The notes below the pieces were generated by a model. The model was given only the letters and a program-made list of their open reading frames with translations. It was not told the DNA's origin and searched no databases. Below are positions 1-8,355 of a DNA stretch of 40,680 bases, in pieces. The translations under genes were made by a program, and so were the position numbers. The DNA comes from Spirochaetia bacterium (GTDB taxonomy: Bacteria > Spirochaetota > Leptospiria > Leptospirales > Leptonemataceae). Positions within the stretch are counted from its first letter, which is position 1; every line of letters begins with the position of its first letter. The stretch lies in the NCBI GenBank assembly GCA_021413825.1, contig JAIOPQ010000089.1:1-40680 (forward strand). The letters run 5' to 3'.

Positions 1-706
1 CCCAGGTGGTGGCGACATACGTCGAGTCTGAAAGCGTGGTTGCATCTCCGTTGCTTGAGAATGTAGCCGATTGCCCATGCACCTGCATATCGATAATGCG
101 AAACTGATCCATCGTGAGGGTCACTACGCTCAAGGAAACGTTGTTGATATCGCGCACTCCGAAAAAGGCCTGGTCTGCCGAGCTCACGCCGATCCAGAGA
201 AACTGCGCAAATACCGATCCGTTGTCGTTGAAGATTCGCTGAATGGTTCCGGTTGAAGTAGTGCGAGCCACAACAAAAACCGCCGGATTCTCATAATCCA
301 TAAATTCTACCGCTTGCATGCGCTTCGGGGTTCCTGCGGGCGAGAAACGTACAACTGGCAAGCCGTTCACTCCATTCGCAATGTAGATCGGTTGCCGCGC
401 GACCGTTCCCTGTGTGAAGGTATGCGCCAAACCGCTGGCATCGGGCCAACTACTCACTGGCGTGGAATCCGCTTGCACAAGGTCCGTGGCTTTGAGCCAG
501 AGAACTAAACCTGTCACGGAATCGGGTGAGATGGCTTGCACGGGATTTGATCTCAGACCAAACAGTACGAGCGATAGCTCCGGCCAACTGTTCGTCACGC
601 CATTGAAACAACCGGGTAAAATCGCGAAGAGAACTGCAGCGAAAGAACCGCTGCAAAATCGGAGCACAAAGCCCCGGGCAGGTGATACGTTCTGAGCCGG
701 GAGCAT
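1..706 (-). CDS. LamG/concanavalin-like surface lipoprotein, 3' end cut by window edge
   Basis: An uninterrupted frame runs from ATG at 706 off the left edge (235 codons visible). The N-terminus has a hydrophobic stretch ending in LPGC, with Cys33 as the probable lipidation site. Residues from about 70 read LVLWLKATD, then SSWPDASG, RQPIYIANGVNGLPVVRF and VFVVART. That is the usual opening of LamG/laminin-G-like jelly-roll domains found in exported proteins of environmental bacteria. The role is probably extracellular carbohydrate or protein binding, but the ligand cannot be told. No strong ribosome binding site precedes the ATG. In-frame TTG codons lie directly upstream, so the exact start is uncertain. 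I recovered the frame by translating the reverse complement by hand; open frames on the other strand here are shadows. Confidence 0.75.
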   Translation of the reverse strand, partial: MLPAQNVSPARGFVLRFCSGSFAAVLFAILPGCFNGVTNSWPELSLVLFGLRSNPVQAISPDSVTGLVLWLKATDLVQADSTPVSSWPDASGLAHTFTQGTVARQPIYIANGVNGLPVVRFSPAGTPKRMQAVEFMDYENPAVFVVARTTSTGTIQRIFNDNGSVFAQFLWIGVSSADQAFFGVRDINNVSLSVVTLTMDQFRIIDMQVHGQSATFSSNGDATTLSDSTYVATTW

Positions 707-821
707 CAAACAAGCCAATGGAATCCCATCCCGCAGGTTTGCAAGAACCTTCCAACTACGCGTGAACCAGTCACGTTCTCGGTTACACTTTGGACGCGAA
801 TGGATGCTTATAGTCAAAGGA

Positions 822-851
822 ATTTAAGAATTCTTCTGGAAAAAATGTCAA
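822..851 (-). promoter_or_regulatory. possible sigma70-type promoter for the LamG lipoprotein
   Basis: On the minus strand a consensus TTGACA (846-851) is followed 18 bases later by TTAAAT (822-827), about 115 bases upstream of the LamG lipoprotein start. The -35 is perfect and the -10 is poor. The rest of the 707-861 gap shows nothing else I can name. Confidence 0.25.
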
Positions 852-861
852 CGAGTTGAGT

Positions 862-1326
862 TCACGGGTTCGTAATCGGAGAAAAAACTTCGTCTTTCCA
901 TAGAAAGTACTCTGGCTTGGCCCACTCTGGACGCGCAGCGTTCTCCTGTTCGGAAGGAGAGGGTGGGTTGTTTGCCAGAAGTATGCTCTCTGCGTGATAC
1001 TCACGCGCCCAAACAGCTGTCGGTAAGAAATTAACACGACCATCCATTGCGTTTATCACAACGCCGGACATGCAGCTCGTTCCACATCCCCATTCTACTA
1101 TGAGATAGTGACCGGCAAAATTCACATCACCGGCCGCGCCTTCTACGATTCTTGTCCGAAATGTTTTTACGCCAGGCGAACTGTCGAAGCGGACGGGTAC
1201 TTGCATTTTCCGTAGCGTTACATTTGCAGGATATTTATTGAAGGGCGGCAATATCGCACCACCCAAACAACCCCACGCAAGGGCTAGCCAGGCGACAGGC
1301 AAGCTGAGAATAGCAAGCCGTTTCAT
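862..1326 (-). CDS. small exported protein of unknown function
   Basis: A 154-residue protein starting at ATG 1326 (MKRLAILSLPVAW). It has a short signal peptide whose hydrophobic core ends at AWGC, a possible but atypical lipobox. The mature part contains GDVNFAGHYLIVEWGCGTSC followed by MSGVVINAMDGRV. This resembles a recurring family of small uncharacterised periplasmic proteins with an FAG-Y-x(3)-WGCGT-x-C core; the two Cys of that core may form a disulfide. The frame stays open upstream into the tRNA genes, but that extension would be antisense-free tRNA sequence and is not credible. It lies 22 bases downstream of tRNA-Leu on the same strand. Function unknown. Confidence 0.7.
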   Translation of the reverse strand: MKRLAILSLPVAWLALAWGCLGGAILPPFNKYPANVTLRKMQVPVRFDSSPGVKTFRTRIVEGAAGDVNFAGHYLIVEWGCGTSCMSGVVINAMDGRVNFLPTAVWAREYHAESILLANNPPSPSEQENAARPEWAKPEYFLWKDEVFSPITNP

Positions 1327-1348
1327 GGGAACGTAGACCGTACACGAA

Positions 1349-1430
1349 TACCCGGAGCGGGACTTGAACCCGCACAGCTTGCGCCGCAGGATTTTAAGTC
1401 CTGTGTGTCTACCGATTCCACCATCCGGGC
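1349..1430 (-). tRNA. tRNA-Leu (anticodon UAA)
   Basis: The reverse complement gives a GCCCGGA/TCCGGGT acceptor stem (first pair G-U), an anticodon stem CAGGA/TCCTG with loop CTTAAAA (UAA at positions 34-36), an extended variable arm as expected for a class II tRNA, and a T-arm containing GGTTCAAGTC. The 82-base span includes the discriminator A; CCA is not encoded. Confidence 0.95.
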
Positions 1431-1443
1431 TGCTCGAGAATGA

Positions 1444-1514
1444 GGCGTCGCCGGGATTTGAACCCGGGATCAGGCTTTTGCAGAGCCTTGCCTTAGCCAC
1501 TTGGCCACGACGCC
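1444..1514 (-). tRNA. tRNA-Cys (anticodon GCA)
   Basis: The reverse complement has a perfect GGCGTCG/CGACGCC acceptor stem, an anticodon loop CTGCAAA with GCA, and a T-arm with GGTTCAAATC flanked by CCCGG/CCGGG. It is 71 bases long without an encoded CCA. It sits 13 bases upstream of tRNA-Leu on the same strand, so the two are probably co-transcribed, possibly as the tail of the yyaL transcript. Confidence 0.95.
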
Positions 1515-1576
1515 GTGCACTCCCATGCTCCGGAAGTTAGGCGTCGGGTCAAATGGTTTTTACTTTGAGGCCCGGG

Positions 1577-3643
1577 TCAGAGATTCGCTTGTTGAATCAA
1601 TGCGACCGCTTCTTCAGCGGTGTGAACGGGAGTGGCACAGGCCATATTCTTGCAGATATAGAACGTAGTTTTCCCGGCGATTGCTGTCCTATCTGTCAGC
1701 AAGGGAATTGCTTTTTCTGGCGCGGTTCCGGCGATAATTCCAAACATCATTCCTGTATTTCGCAGTTTTGCAAGTAGTCGCTCCCCTTCGCCGTCATTTC
1801 CCTGAAGGATTGCGATCTCCGCTGGGGGTCTGTGGAATTGATCGAGCCCCAGAAGCATAAATGAATGGGCTGGACCATTGGTTTCCATTGTCTCGGCAAA
1901 ACGACCCAATGCTTTTTCTGCTAGAATCTGAAATTCTGTGAAACCATATCCAGAAAGAGTAAGGAACAGTAGAATGGTAGACGAATTACCAGATGGTTCA
2001 ACGCCATCGTAGACATCTGAAGTGCGAACGATCAAATCCTTAGAAGTGGCAATAGTATCGTAGAACCCGCCTTGCTCGGCTGCGAATTTCTCCTGGATTT
2101 GCGTTCCAAACTTCTGGGCCTCAAGCAGCCAGCTCGATTCAAATGTTGCCTGGTAAAGATCCACAAGGGCCAGCCCGAGGCTTGCATAGTCGTGTAACGT
2201 TGCATCAAATCTCGCCTCGCCGTCGCGATAGCGACGCAGCAAGCCTGAGTCCGTGCGCAATGTTTTAAGAATAAATGTAGCGGCCTGTTTGGCTCGATTG
2301 GTTAGATCAGGATCGTTGAATACAAATCCCGCGCGGGCGAGCGCTGAAATCATCAATGCATTCCAGGAAGTGAGCACTTTATCATCGCGCAAGGGCCGAA
2401 CTCGAATGGAACGCTTTGCCAGCAACAATTCACGAACTCTAGCAAGCGTAGTGTCCCAGGCATCAGCTCCAATTCCGGCGCCGCGCAGAAACTCCTCGCG
2501 CAACACGGGTTCATGAAGGATGCTATGGTTCTCGAAATTTCCTCGTGCACTGATTCCCCAGAATCGCGCAATTCGCTTGCGATCTTCCAGGTCAATTCCA
2601 TGCAATTTCAGTTCGTCGTCTATCTCCTGGGCTTTCCAGACATAGAACTTGCCTTCTTCGCCTTCGCTGTCGGCATCTTCTGCCGAATAAAACGCTCCTT
2701 CCGGAGACGTCATATCCCGTTTGACATAGTTGAAAATATCGTGCGCCCAGAGTTTGTAGCGTTCTTTACCGGTTATACGGAAAAGTTCAACGAGTGTGCG
2801 CGCGAATAGCGCGTTATCGTAGAGCATTTTTTCGAAATGTGGAACGAGCCAATCGTGATCTGTAGAATACCTGGAGAGTCCGCCTCCGATCTGATCGTAT
2901 ATGCCGCCGCGCTTCATTGCATCGCACGTGGTTTCCACCATTTCTAGAAGCGAAGTGTCGCCAGAATGTTCAAACTGTTTTAGCAGGAAAAGCATGCTCA
3001 TGCTGGGTGGGAATTTGTTTGGACCGTTTGTAACGAATCCACCGCGGATTTCATCAAACGATTGCTTTGCATGCTTGATAACCGTTTCAAATACTGCTGG
3101 CGAAGGAATGTTGCCCGGGTTTGCCTGTGACGGACCGAGAACTGATGCGAGGGATTCGGCAGATTCAGTCAGCTTTTTTCTGTCTGTCTTCCATAGATTT
3201 GAAATTGTTTCTAGCACCTGAACAAACGACGGTCTGCCGTGGGCCGGTTGAGGCGGAAAATACGTGCCGCCAGTGATTGGTTTAAGATCAGTCGTCAGAA
3301 ACATGTTAAGGGGCCAGCCGCCGTGCTGCCCGGTTGCATGCAGTGCTTTCATGTAAATCTGATCTACGTCTGGTCGTTCTTCACGATCGACTTTGATAGA
3401 AACGAAATTCTCATTCAGGAATTTGGCTGTGGCTTCATCCTCGAATGATTCACGTTCCATCACGTGACACCAGTGACACGTCGCATAGCCTATGCTGAGG
3501 AGAATGGGTTTATCGCCGGACTGAGCTGCGGAGAAGGCCTCTTCTCCCCAGGCAAACCAGTTAACAGGATTGTGTGCGTGCTGTAAGAGGTAGGGGCTTT
3601 TTTCCTTAGCCAACCGATTGGGCGGACGCCCTGATGAACTCAT
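1577..3643 (-). CDS. yyaL: thioredoxin-like DUF255 protein (YyaL/SPATA20 family)
   Basis: The 688-residue protein has the family's standard architecture. An N-terminal thioredoxin-like domain carries the signature [14 protein letters not shown] and a CHWC redox motif (Cys56/Cys59). It is followed by a large (alpha/alpha)-barrel-like region, with [16 protein letters not shown] in the middle, that resembles glycosidase or epimerase folds. The length matches YyaL relatives. The biochemical role of this widespread family is not settled. There is no signal peptide, so it should be cytoplasmic. Its ATG overlaps the stop of ctaF by one base (TGATG), making it the last coding gene of the oxidase operon and translationally coupled to it. 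Its start codon lies inside a perfect hairpin (see 3627-3650). A role in oxidase maturation or thiol balance is only an inference from position. Confidence 0.92.
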   Translation of the reverse strand: MSSSGRPPNRLAKEKSPYLLQHAHNPVNWFAWGEEAFSAAQSGDKPILLSIGYATCHWCHVMERESFEDEATAKFLNENFVSIKVDREERPDVDQIYMKALHATGQHGGWPLNMFLTTDLKPITGGTYFPPQPAHGRPSFVQVLETISNLWKTDRKKLTESAESLASVLGPSQANPGNIPSPAVFETVIKHAKQSFDEIRGGFVTNGPNKFPPSMSMLFLLKQFEHSGDTSLLEMVETTCDAMKRGGIYDQIGGGLSRYSTDHDWLVPHFEKMLYDNALFARTLVELFRITGKERYKLWAHDIFNYVKRDMTSPEGAFYSAEDADSEGEEGKFYVWKAQEIDDELKLHGIDLEDRKRIARFWGISARGNFENHSILHEPVLREEFLRGAGIGADAWDTTLARVRELLLAKRSIRVRPLRDDKVLTSWNALMISALARAGFVFNDPDLTNRAKQAATFILKTLRTDSGLLRRYRDGEARFDATLHDYASLGLALVDLYQATFESSWLLEAQKFGTQIQEKFAAEQGGFYDTIATSKDLIVRTSDVYDGVEPSGNSSTILLFLTLSGYGFTEFQILAEKALGRFAETMETNGPAHSFMLLGLDQFHRPPAEIAILQGNDGEGERLLAKLRNTGMMFGIIAGTAPEKAIPLLTDRTAIAGKTTFYICKNMACATPVHTAEEAVALIQQANL

Positions 3644-3650
3644 CAGGGCG
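3627..3650 (-). promoter_or_regulatory. perfect 10-bp hairpin across the ctaF stop / yyaL start
   Basis: CGCCCTGATG (3627-3636), loop of 4 bases, CATCAGGGCG (3641-3650): a perfect 10-bp stem. On the transcript the 5' arm holds the ctaF stop and the yyaL start codon (TGATG). The 3' arm is the beginning of yyaL. No U-tract follows, so it is not a classical terminator. It could hold back yyaL initiation unless ribosomes finishing ctaF melt it. Confidence 0.6.
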
Positions 3651-3969
3651 TGGGGATTACTTGCACTCTTTGGAAGATATCAAGGGAAATGAAACCAACC
3701 ATGATTGCGAAAATAATCAATGGGTAGATGATCCCGTAACCCCAGACAAACTTATCCTCATATTTCATGTGCATGAAAAACAAAATCACAAGCGACGCTT
3801 TGATTGTTGCAATGAAAAGAGCGATCAGAACGTTGATCAGAGTACTTCCCCAATCTATGTAGGAAGCGCCGACTGTAATTACAGTCAGGATCAGCAGTAG
3901 AGTTCCAACTATGAAGTAGACTCTGGTTTTGCTGATGTGGCCACGGCTTTGTTGATCAGGTATATGCAT
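3643..3969 (-). CDS. ctaF: cytochrome c oxidase subunit IV (prokaryotic type)
   Basis: A 108-residue membrane protein with three predicted helices. The pattern is that of bacterial subunit IV (PF03626-like): a first helix around [20 protein letters not shown], a second ending in [14 protein letters not shown], and a third ending FISLDIFQ. The FFMHMK element between helices 2 and 3 is the family hallmark. Subunit IV is a small accessory subunit thought to aid assembly or stability of the core. The gene lies 10 bases downstream of ctaE, has a GAGGAAG ribosome binding site, and overlaps yyaL by one base, so it belongs to the oxidase operon. Confidence 0.9.
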   Translation of the reverse strand: MHIPDQQSRGHISKTRVYFIVGTLLLILTVITVGASYIDWGSTLINVLIALFIATIKASLVILFFMHMKYEDKFVWGYGIIYPLIIFAIMVGFISLDIFQRVQVIPTP

Positions 3970-3979
3970 TTCAACTTCC

Positions 3980-4801
3980 TCACTTAATCAGATACATCAA
4001 CGGGAACAGGTAGATCCAGATCAGATCCACAAGATGCCAATAAAGGCCGCCGTTTTCAATGGGTGTATAATACCAGTGCGTATAACGTCCCTTTGCGGCC
4101 TTGACCATCACAATTGCAAGTACGGTCATCCCGATCACAACGTGTGCGCCGTGAATTCCCGTCATTACGAAGTAAAAGGTAAAAAACAGATCCACGCCCT
4201 TAGGGTTCACAATCACTGCATGCTTCTCATGCATTTTTTCAATTTTCTCGGCGTCGCTCAGGCCTTTCTCCGCTACTATAGATTCCAGCGAAGTTAGCAA
4301 GGCTGCGTCAGTAATCGGCATAAAGTGATGCGTATCAATGAAGCGTGGGACTGGCCCATACGTATGATGCTCGTCGATGACGACTTGTCTGGCATTTCCA
4401 GGAAAGATATCATGGTGAAACTTGCCGCTGTATTCAAAATACTTAACAACCAGGAACACACCGGCCAGGGAAATTGTAATAGCAAGAAGCGTGACGCACA
4501 GCTTGCGTTTTCCGCGCTGAATCGCATCAATTGCAAGGGCGACTGTCAAGGAACTGACAATCAGAACAATGGTGTTTAGTCCACCCATCACTTTGTCCAG
4601 CGAGTGGTGTGCCAGTTTGAACTCGTTTACATACTTTGCATGAAACAGTGCGAATCCGCAAAACATAACTCCGAATAGAAGGAGCTCTGTTCCGAGAAAC
4701 AGCCACATGCCAAGCTTGGCACCTTCGTATCCACCCAGCTCTTCATGAACCGGGTGTTTGGGTTGATCTACTTCTTGATGATGCTCTACAGTCTGTTGCA
4801 T
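3980..4801 (-). CDS. ctaE: cytochrome c oxidase subunit III
   Basis: The 273-residue protein has the subunit III signatures: GMWLFLGTELLLFG in helix I, FFTFYFVMTGIHGAHVVIGM near helix V, and a C-terminal WHLVDLIWIYLFPLMYLI helix. Between about residues 120 and 185 it has a hydrophilic insert relative to the classical aa3 subunit. The insert is rich in paired histidines (FHHD, EHHTY, THHFM); related long-loop versions occur in other caa3 oxidases. The protein sits in the inner membrane and supports proton uptake and long-term stability of subunit I. It lies between ctaD (11 bases away) and ctaF (10 bases away). Confidence 0.95.
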   Translation of the reverse strand: MQQTVEHHQEVDQPKHPVHEELGGYEGAKLGMWLFLGTELLLFGVMFCGFALFHAKYVNEFKLAHHSLDKVMGGLNTIVLIVSSLTVALAIDAIQRGKRKLCVTLLAITISLAGVFLVVKYFEYSGKFHHDIFPGNARQVVIDEHHTYGPVPRFIDTHHFMPITDAALLTSLESIVAEKGLSDAEKIEKMHEKHAVIVNPKGVDLFFTFYFVMTGIHGAHVVIGMTVLAIVMVKAAKGRYTHWYYTPIENGGLYWHLVDLIWIYLFPLMYLIK

Positions 4802-4812
4802 TAACTCCTACC

Positions 4813-6450
4813 TTAGACCGCTTTTTTTATATCTTTCTTTTTTGGATGCATTGGGTCATCGTCCATGGTGCCGTAATCATAGATTGAATCCGGGAATTGC
4901 GGAACATGAGCAAAGTTCGTCAGCGGCGGCGGAGATGGTGTTTGCCATTCCAATGAAAGGGCATTGTGCGGATTGTCAGTGGCCTTTGAACCACGCATAG
5001 CAGCCCAGATTAAATGTCCAAACGTGAGGATGTATCCGCCAGCATTGATCCAGGATCCGATTGTTGAGATCAAGTGAAGCGTATGGAAACGCGGCAGGTA
5101 ATCGTAATAGCGGCGCGGCATGCCTTCAAATCCAAGAATGAACTGCGGGATAAACGTGGTATTAAATCCAATAAACACCATCAGGAACCCGACGGTTGCC
5201 CAGGAGTTGCTGTAGTTTCTGCCAGTGATTTTCGGGAACCAGTAGAGTAACCCGGCAATCAGAGCAATTACAGTTCCCCCCTGCATCGTGTAGTGGAAGT
5301 GAGCCACAACGAAGTAGGTATCATGGAGGAATACGTCTGTGGAAAGCACAGCAAGATGCACACCGGTCAATCCGGCAATTGAGAACAGAAAGATGAACGC
5401 GAGAGTGTACTGCATCGGAGGCGATTTGTAATCCACCGAGCCTTTCCACAGAGTTGAAATCCAGTTAAAGATCTTAATGGCTGTGGGTACAGCCACGAAG
5501 AATGTAATAAACGAGAATACCCAGCGTGCCCAATCCGACATTCCGCTCACAAACAGGTGATGTCCCCAGACAACAAAGCTCACAAGAGCAATGGAAAGTG
5601 TGGAGTAGGCGATTGCCTTGTATCCAAAGATGGGGCGTCTGGAAAGAACTGGAAGAATCTCGCCGATGATTCCAAACGCTGGCAGAATCATGATATAAAC
5701 GACAGGATGTGAATAGAACCAGAAGAACTGTTCGAATAGAATTGCATCTCCGCCTTTTGCCGGGTTGAAGATTCCAATGTCCATCAGGCGTTCGAACATG
5801 AGCATGATGAGAGTCATTCCAACGACTGGAGTTGCAAGCACCTGGATAATTGCAGTGGCATAGAGCGCCCAGACGAAGAGGGGAAGTTTATCCCAGCCAA
5901 GGCCAGGCGCGCGCATTCTATGAATGGTTACAATGAAGTTAAAGCCTGTCATGATGGAAGCGAAGCCCATGACAAATGCACCCAGCGTTAGCCAGATCAC
6001 CAGGCTATTGGATTTCATGCTGTAAGGAGCATAGAAAGTCCAGCCTGTATCAGCAGGGGAAAGAAGAGAAACGATCGCGATTGCAGCACCAATCAGGTAA
6101 ACATAGTAGCTGGCCAGATTGATTCTAGGGAAGGCAACGTCCTTGGCTCCAATCATGAGCGGTAGGACAAAGTTCCCAAGGGTTGCAGGAATTCCTGGCA
6201 CAATGAACAGGAACACCATGATGGCGCCGTGCATTGTCATTAGAACATTGTATGTGTCAGGTCCGACGATCGTTTTGCCTGGTGCAATTAGCTCAATGCG
6301 AAACAGAATCGCGCTTGCGCCGGCCACAAAGAAGAATGCAATAATTGCATAGAGATACATGATCCCAATCTTCTTGTGATCTGTGGTGGTTGCCCAACCC
6401 CAGAATCCTTTGTTAACCTGTAGATAATTCAGTGATGAATCTGCAGACAT
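4813..6450 (-). CDS. ctaD: cytochrome c oxidase subunit I, A2-type
   Basis: This is the 545-residue catalytic subunit. The visible ligands and channel residues include His74 in MHGAIMVFLF (low-spin haem), Asp104 in GAKDVAFPRIN (D-channel entry), and the CuB site His248-Tyr252 in YSHPVVY with the His-Tyr crosslink pair. GHHLFVSGM carries the next two CuB histidines and VAHFHYTMQGG the high-spin haem and second low-spin haem ligands. The classical channel glutamate of A1 oxidases (GHPEVY) is replaced by Val. The preceding Tyr246-Ser247 matches the YS motif that defines A2-type oxidases such as the Rhodothermus caa3 enzyme. A GGAGG site precedes the ATG. It reduces oxygen to water and pumps protons. 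Confidence 0.97.
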   Translation of the reverse strand: MSADSSLNYLQVNKGFWGWATTTDHKKIGIMYLYAIIAFFFVAGASAILFRIELIAPGKTIVGPDTYNVLMTMHGAIMVFLFIVPGIPATLGNFVLPLMIGAKDVAFPRINLASYYVYLIGAAIAIVSLLSPADTGWTFYAPYSMKSNSLVIWLTLGAFVMGFASIMTGFNFIVTIHRMRAPGLGWDKLPLFVWALYATAIIQVLATPVVGMTLIMLMFERLMDIGIFNPAKGGDAILFEQFFWFYSHPVVYIMILPAFGIIGEILPVLSRRPIFGYKAIAYSTLSIALVSFVVWGHHLFVSGMSDWARWVFSFITFFVAVPTAIKIFNWISTLWKGSVDYKSPPMQYTLAFIFLFSIAGLTGVHLAVLSTDVFLHDTYFVVAHFHYTMQGGTVIALIAGLLYWFPKITGRNYSNSWATVGFLMVFIGFNTTFIPQFILGFEGMPRRYYDYLPRFHTLHLISTIGSWINAGGYILTFGHLIWAAMRGSKATDNPHNALSLEWQTPSPPPLTNFAHVPQFPDSIYDYGTMDDDPMHPKKKDIKKAV

Positions 6451-6463
6451 ATGTTCCTCCGCC

Positions 6464-7429
6464 TTACTTCAGCGTTTTCAAGTACTCAATCATGGATGCA
6501 ATTTGTGAATCCGTTAGCGTCTGTGGCGGCATCAGGTTGCTGTAGCCCTTGGCTACTTTTGCACCAGGCTGCAGGATGGATTCGCGGATGTAGTTTTCAT
6601 CCACGGCCACGGATGGCCCGCCTTCGATGTTCTCTGTCTTGCCCCAGAGTCCTTTGAAGGTTGGGCCTACGATCTTGCTTCCATCGTTTGAATGGCAACT
6701 TTTGCAGTTAGACTCAAAGATTTTTGCTCCGGCCACCGGACTGACGTTGCTCTCTTCTTTTTCAAGTTCGAGCATCTTTTGTTTGAATGCAACACTGGGG
6801 AGAATTGTGACTTTACCAAGCATGCGGCTGTGATCGCGGCCACAATATTCTGCGCAGAAGATATCATACACGCCAAACCCATTCTTCTTCTGTTCGTCTG
6901 AAATCTGCGGCGTGAGTGTCATATAGGTGTACATGTTTGGCACAGCATCTTCCTTTATGCGGAAGGCAGGCACAAAGAAGCTGTGTAGTACATCATTTGC
7001 TTTGATGATGAATTTTACCGGCACTCCGTCTTCTAGATAGAGCTCATTTGTTGGCGACTTAAGTTGAGCCAGTTTTGTTTTATCCGTGCGAAGTCCCGCT
7101 GGATAATAAAAATCCCAGCTCCATTGTGTGCCATAGACGTTGATTTCGCGGATACCAGCTGCAGCTGCTCGCATTTGACGGAAGCCAACGAGGCCCATTG
7201 CAAAGAGAGAAAAAAATACGATGGTTGGAATAATAGTCCAGGTAACTTCAATCCAGGTGCTATGTGCAATGGAGGAGGTTTCGTCTTTGTCGCTGCGTTT
7301 TCTATAACGGATCATGAAGTAAACGAGCACAGCGTTCGTTAATACGAAGCAAAGGATCGTGACAGCATTGATGATATTCATATGCAAGTCTACCATCGGT
7401 GCAAAATTCGAAGCGCGCTCAATCCACAT
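6464..7429 (-). CDS. ctaC: cytochrome c oxidase subunit II with fused cytochrome c (caa3 type)
   Basis: The 321-residue protein has two N-terminal membrane helices (about residues 18-40 and 62-84). A periplasmic cupredoxin domain holds the CuA site: His149, Cys192 and Cys196 in CAEYCGRDH, His200 and Met203. A C-terminal class I cytochrome c domain follows, with CKSCH (residues 242-246) and axial Met300 in SNLMPP. The fused haem domain makes this a caa3-type oxidase that can accept electrons from a high-potential carrier or directly from a complex III-like donor. There is no clear cleavable signal peptide or lipobox at the chosen ATG. ctaD begins 13 bases downstream. Confidence 0.96.
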   Translation of the reverse strand: MWIERASNFAPMVDLHMNIINAVTILCFVLTNAVLVYFMIRYRKRSDKDETSSIAHSTWIEVTWTIIPTIVFFSLFAMGLVGFRQMRAAAAGIREINVYGTQWSWDFYYPAGLRTDKTKLAQLKSPTNELYLEDGVPVKFIIKANDVLHSFFVPAFRIKEDAVPNMYTYMTLTPQISDEQKKNGFGVYDIFCAEYCGRDHSRMLGKVTILPSVAFKQKMLELEKEESNVSPVAGAKIFESNCKSCHSNDGSKIVGPTFKGLWGKTENIEGGPSVAVDENYIRESILQPGAKVAKGYSNLMPPQTLTDSQIASMIEYLKTLK

Positions 7430-7470
7430 AACAATCCTCTACCGCCAGATTTCAGCGATCGGTCCCATTC

Positions 7471-8280
7471 TCAAGGATTTCTTGGGGTTTTGTCCTTGCG
7501 AAGGAGTAAAAAAATCAACAAAAGCAGAGTCCCGAGGATTGCAACGCTTGTGATTCGTACGAATGCCCAGGCATACGGTGTGTAGGCACCAGTCTGATCG
7601 TCGTATCTGAAACAGAAAAGCATAACGCTGTCTGCTGCCGATCCAATCCTTCCTGCCGAAGCTTCAACGAGCGAAAGCCGCAAGGTTCTGGCTGGAAAAT
7701 CTACGCCGTACATGTAGCGCGAAATTGTGCCATCGGGAGTAAGGATAACAATCGCGGACGGATGACTGAAATCGGGTCCATCCTTCTTGATCTGATATCC
7801 AATTGCAGAATTCAAAGCTTCAATATTGGCCGCATCGCCCGTCAGGAAGGGCCAGTCCTGCTGATGCACAGTTCCGGTATCAACGGACTTCCTGTAATTG
7901 CTTCCTTTTTGACCTGCGATCACTGTTTTCTCTTCCGGATTGAAACTGAATGAAACGATCTGGTAGTCTTTCCCCGGATTGAGACCGGATCTCAAATTGG
8001 CCGCAACACTGTCGCGCAGCCCATTGTACACATAGGTGCAAAGGCGGGGGCAATTGTAATACGCGGGAGCCAGGACAACCGGTCGTCCCTCTTTGAAAAA
8101 ATCTCCGAGTTTGCGCGTACGCCCGTCCTCGTCTTTGAACTCCAGGGAAAGCGGGATTTTCTGTTTCCTGTGGTCGATAACTCCCACGCCGGGAGGTGTT
8201 TTCTCGCGCTCGGCCGGAAGGGCTGTTACAAGAAACATCAAGCAGAGCATGCGAAGTATCATTAGGACAGGAACGGACAT
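7471..8280 (-). CDS. Sco1/SenC-type copper chaperone
   Basis: The 269-residue protein is the first gene of the oxidase operon. It has an N-terminal signal or anchor segment (residues 3-22) and a thioredoxin-fold domain. That domain carries the Sco copper-binding set: Cys77 and Cys81 in NCPRLC, and His173 in FSHPSAIVIL. A second hydrophobic helix near the C-terminus (about residues 240-260) follows, so it may be anchored at both ends. This layout, with a C-terminal helix, is common in the Sco proteins encoded with caa3 oxidases. It would deliver copper to, or reduce, the CuA site of CtaC. AAGGTG lies just before the ATG. A longer open frame on the same strand in another register is a shadow. 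Confidence 0.93.
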   Translation of the reverse strand: MSVPVLMILRMLCLMFLVTALPAEREKTPPGVGVIDHRKQKIPLSLEFKDEDGRTRKLGDFFKEGRPVVLAPAYYNCPRLCTYVYNGLRDSVAANLRSGLNPGKDYQIVSFSFNPEEKTVIAGQKGSNYRKSVDTGTVHQQDWPFLTGDAANIEALNSAIGYQIKKDGPDFSHPSAIVILTPDGTISRYMYGVDFPARTLRLSLVEASAGRIGSAADSVMLFCFRYDDQTGAYTPYAWAFVRITSVAILGTLLLLIFLLLRKDKTPRNP

Positions 8281-8355
8281 GATGCACCTTTATTGCGACA
8301 TTTTTTCCTTGCGCTGGCTCGTTTCGCACGTCATCAGGGATACAGGAGTAATACT

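Noticed and set aside
71..695. Short plus-strand frames at the left edge
   Set aside because: The minus strand carries a continuous LamG-type protein across the whole stretch, with a lipoprotein signal.
862..1500. A 212-codon reading of the small exported protein, starting inside tRNA-Cys
   Set aside because: Its first 58 codons run through both tRNA genes, and the ATG at 1326 gives a proper signal peptide.
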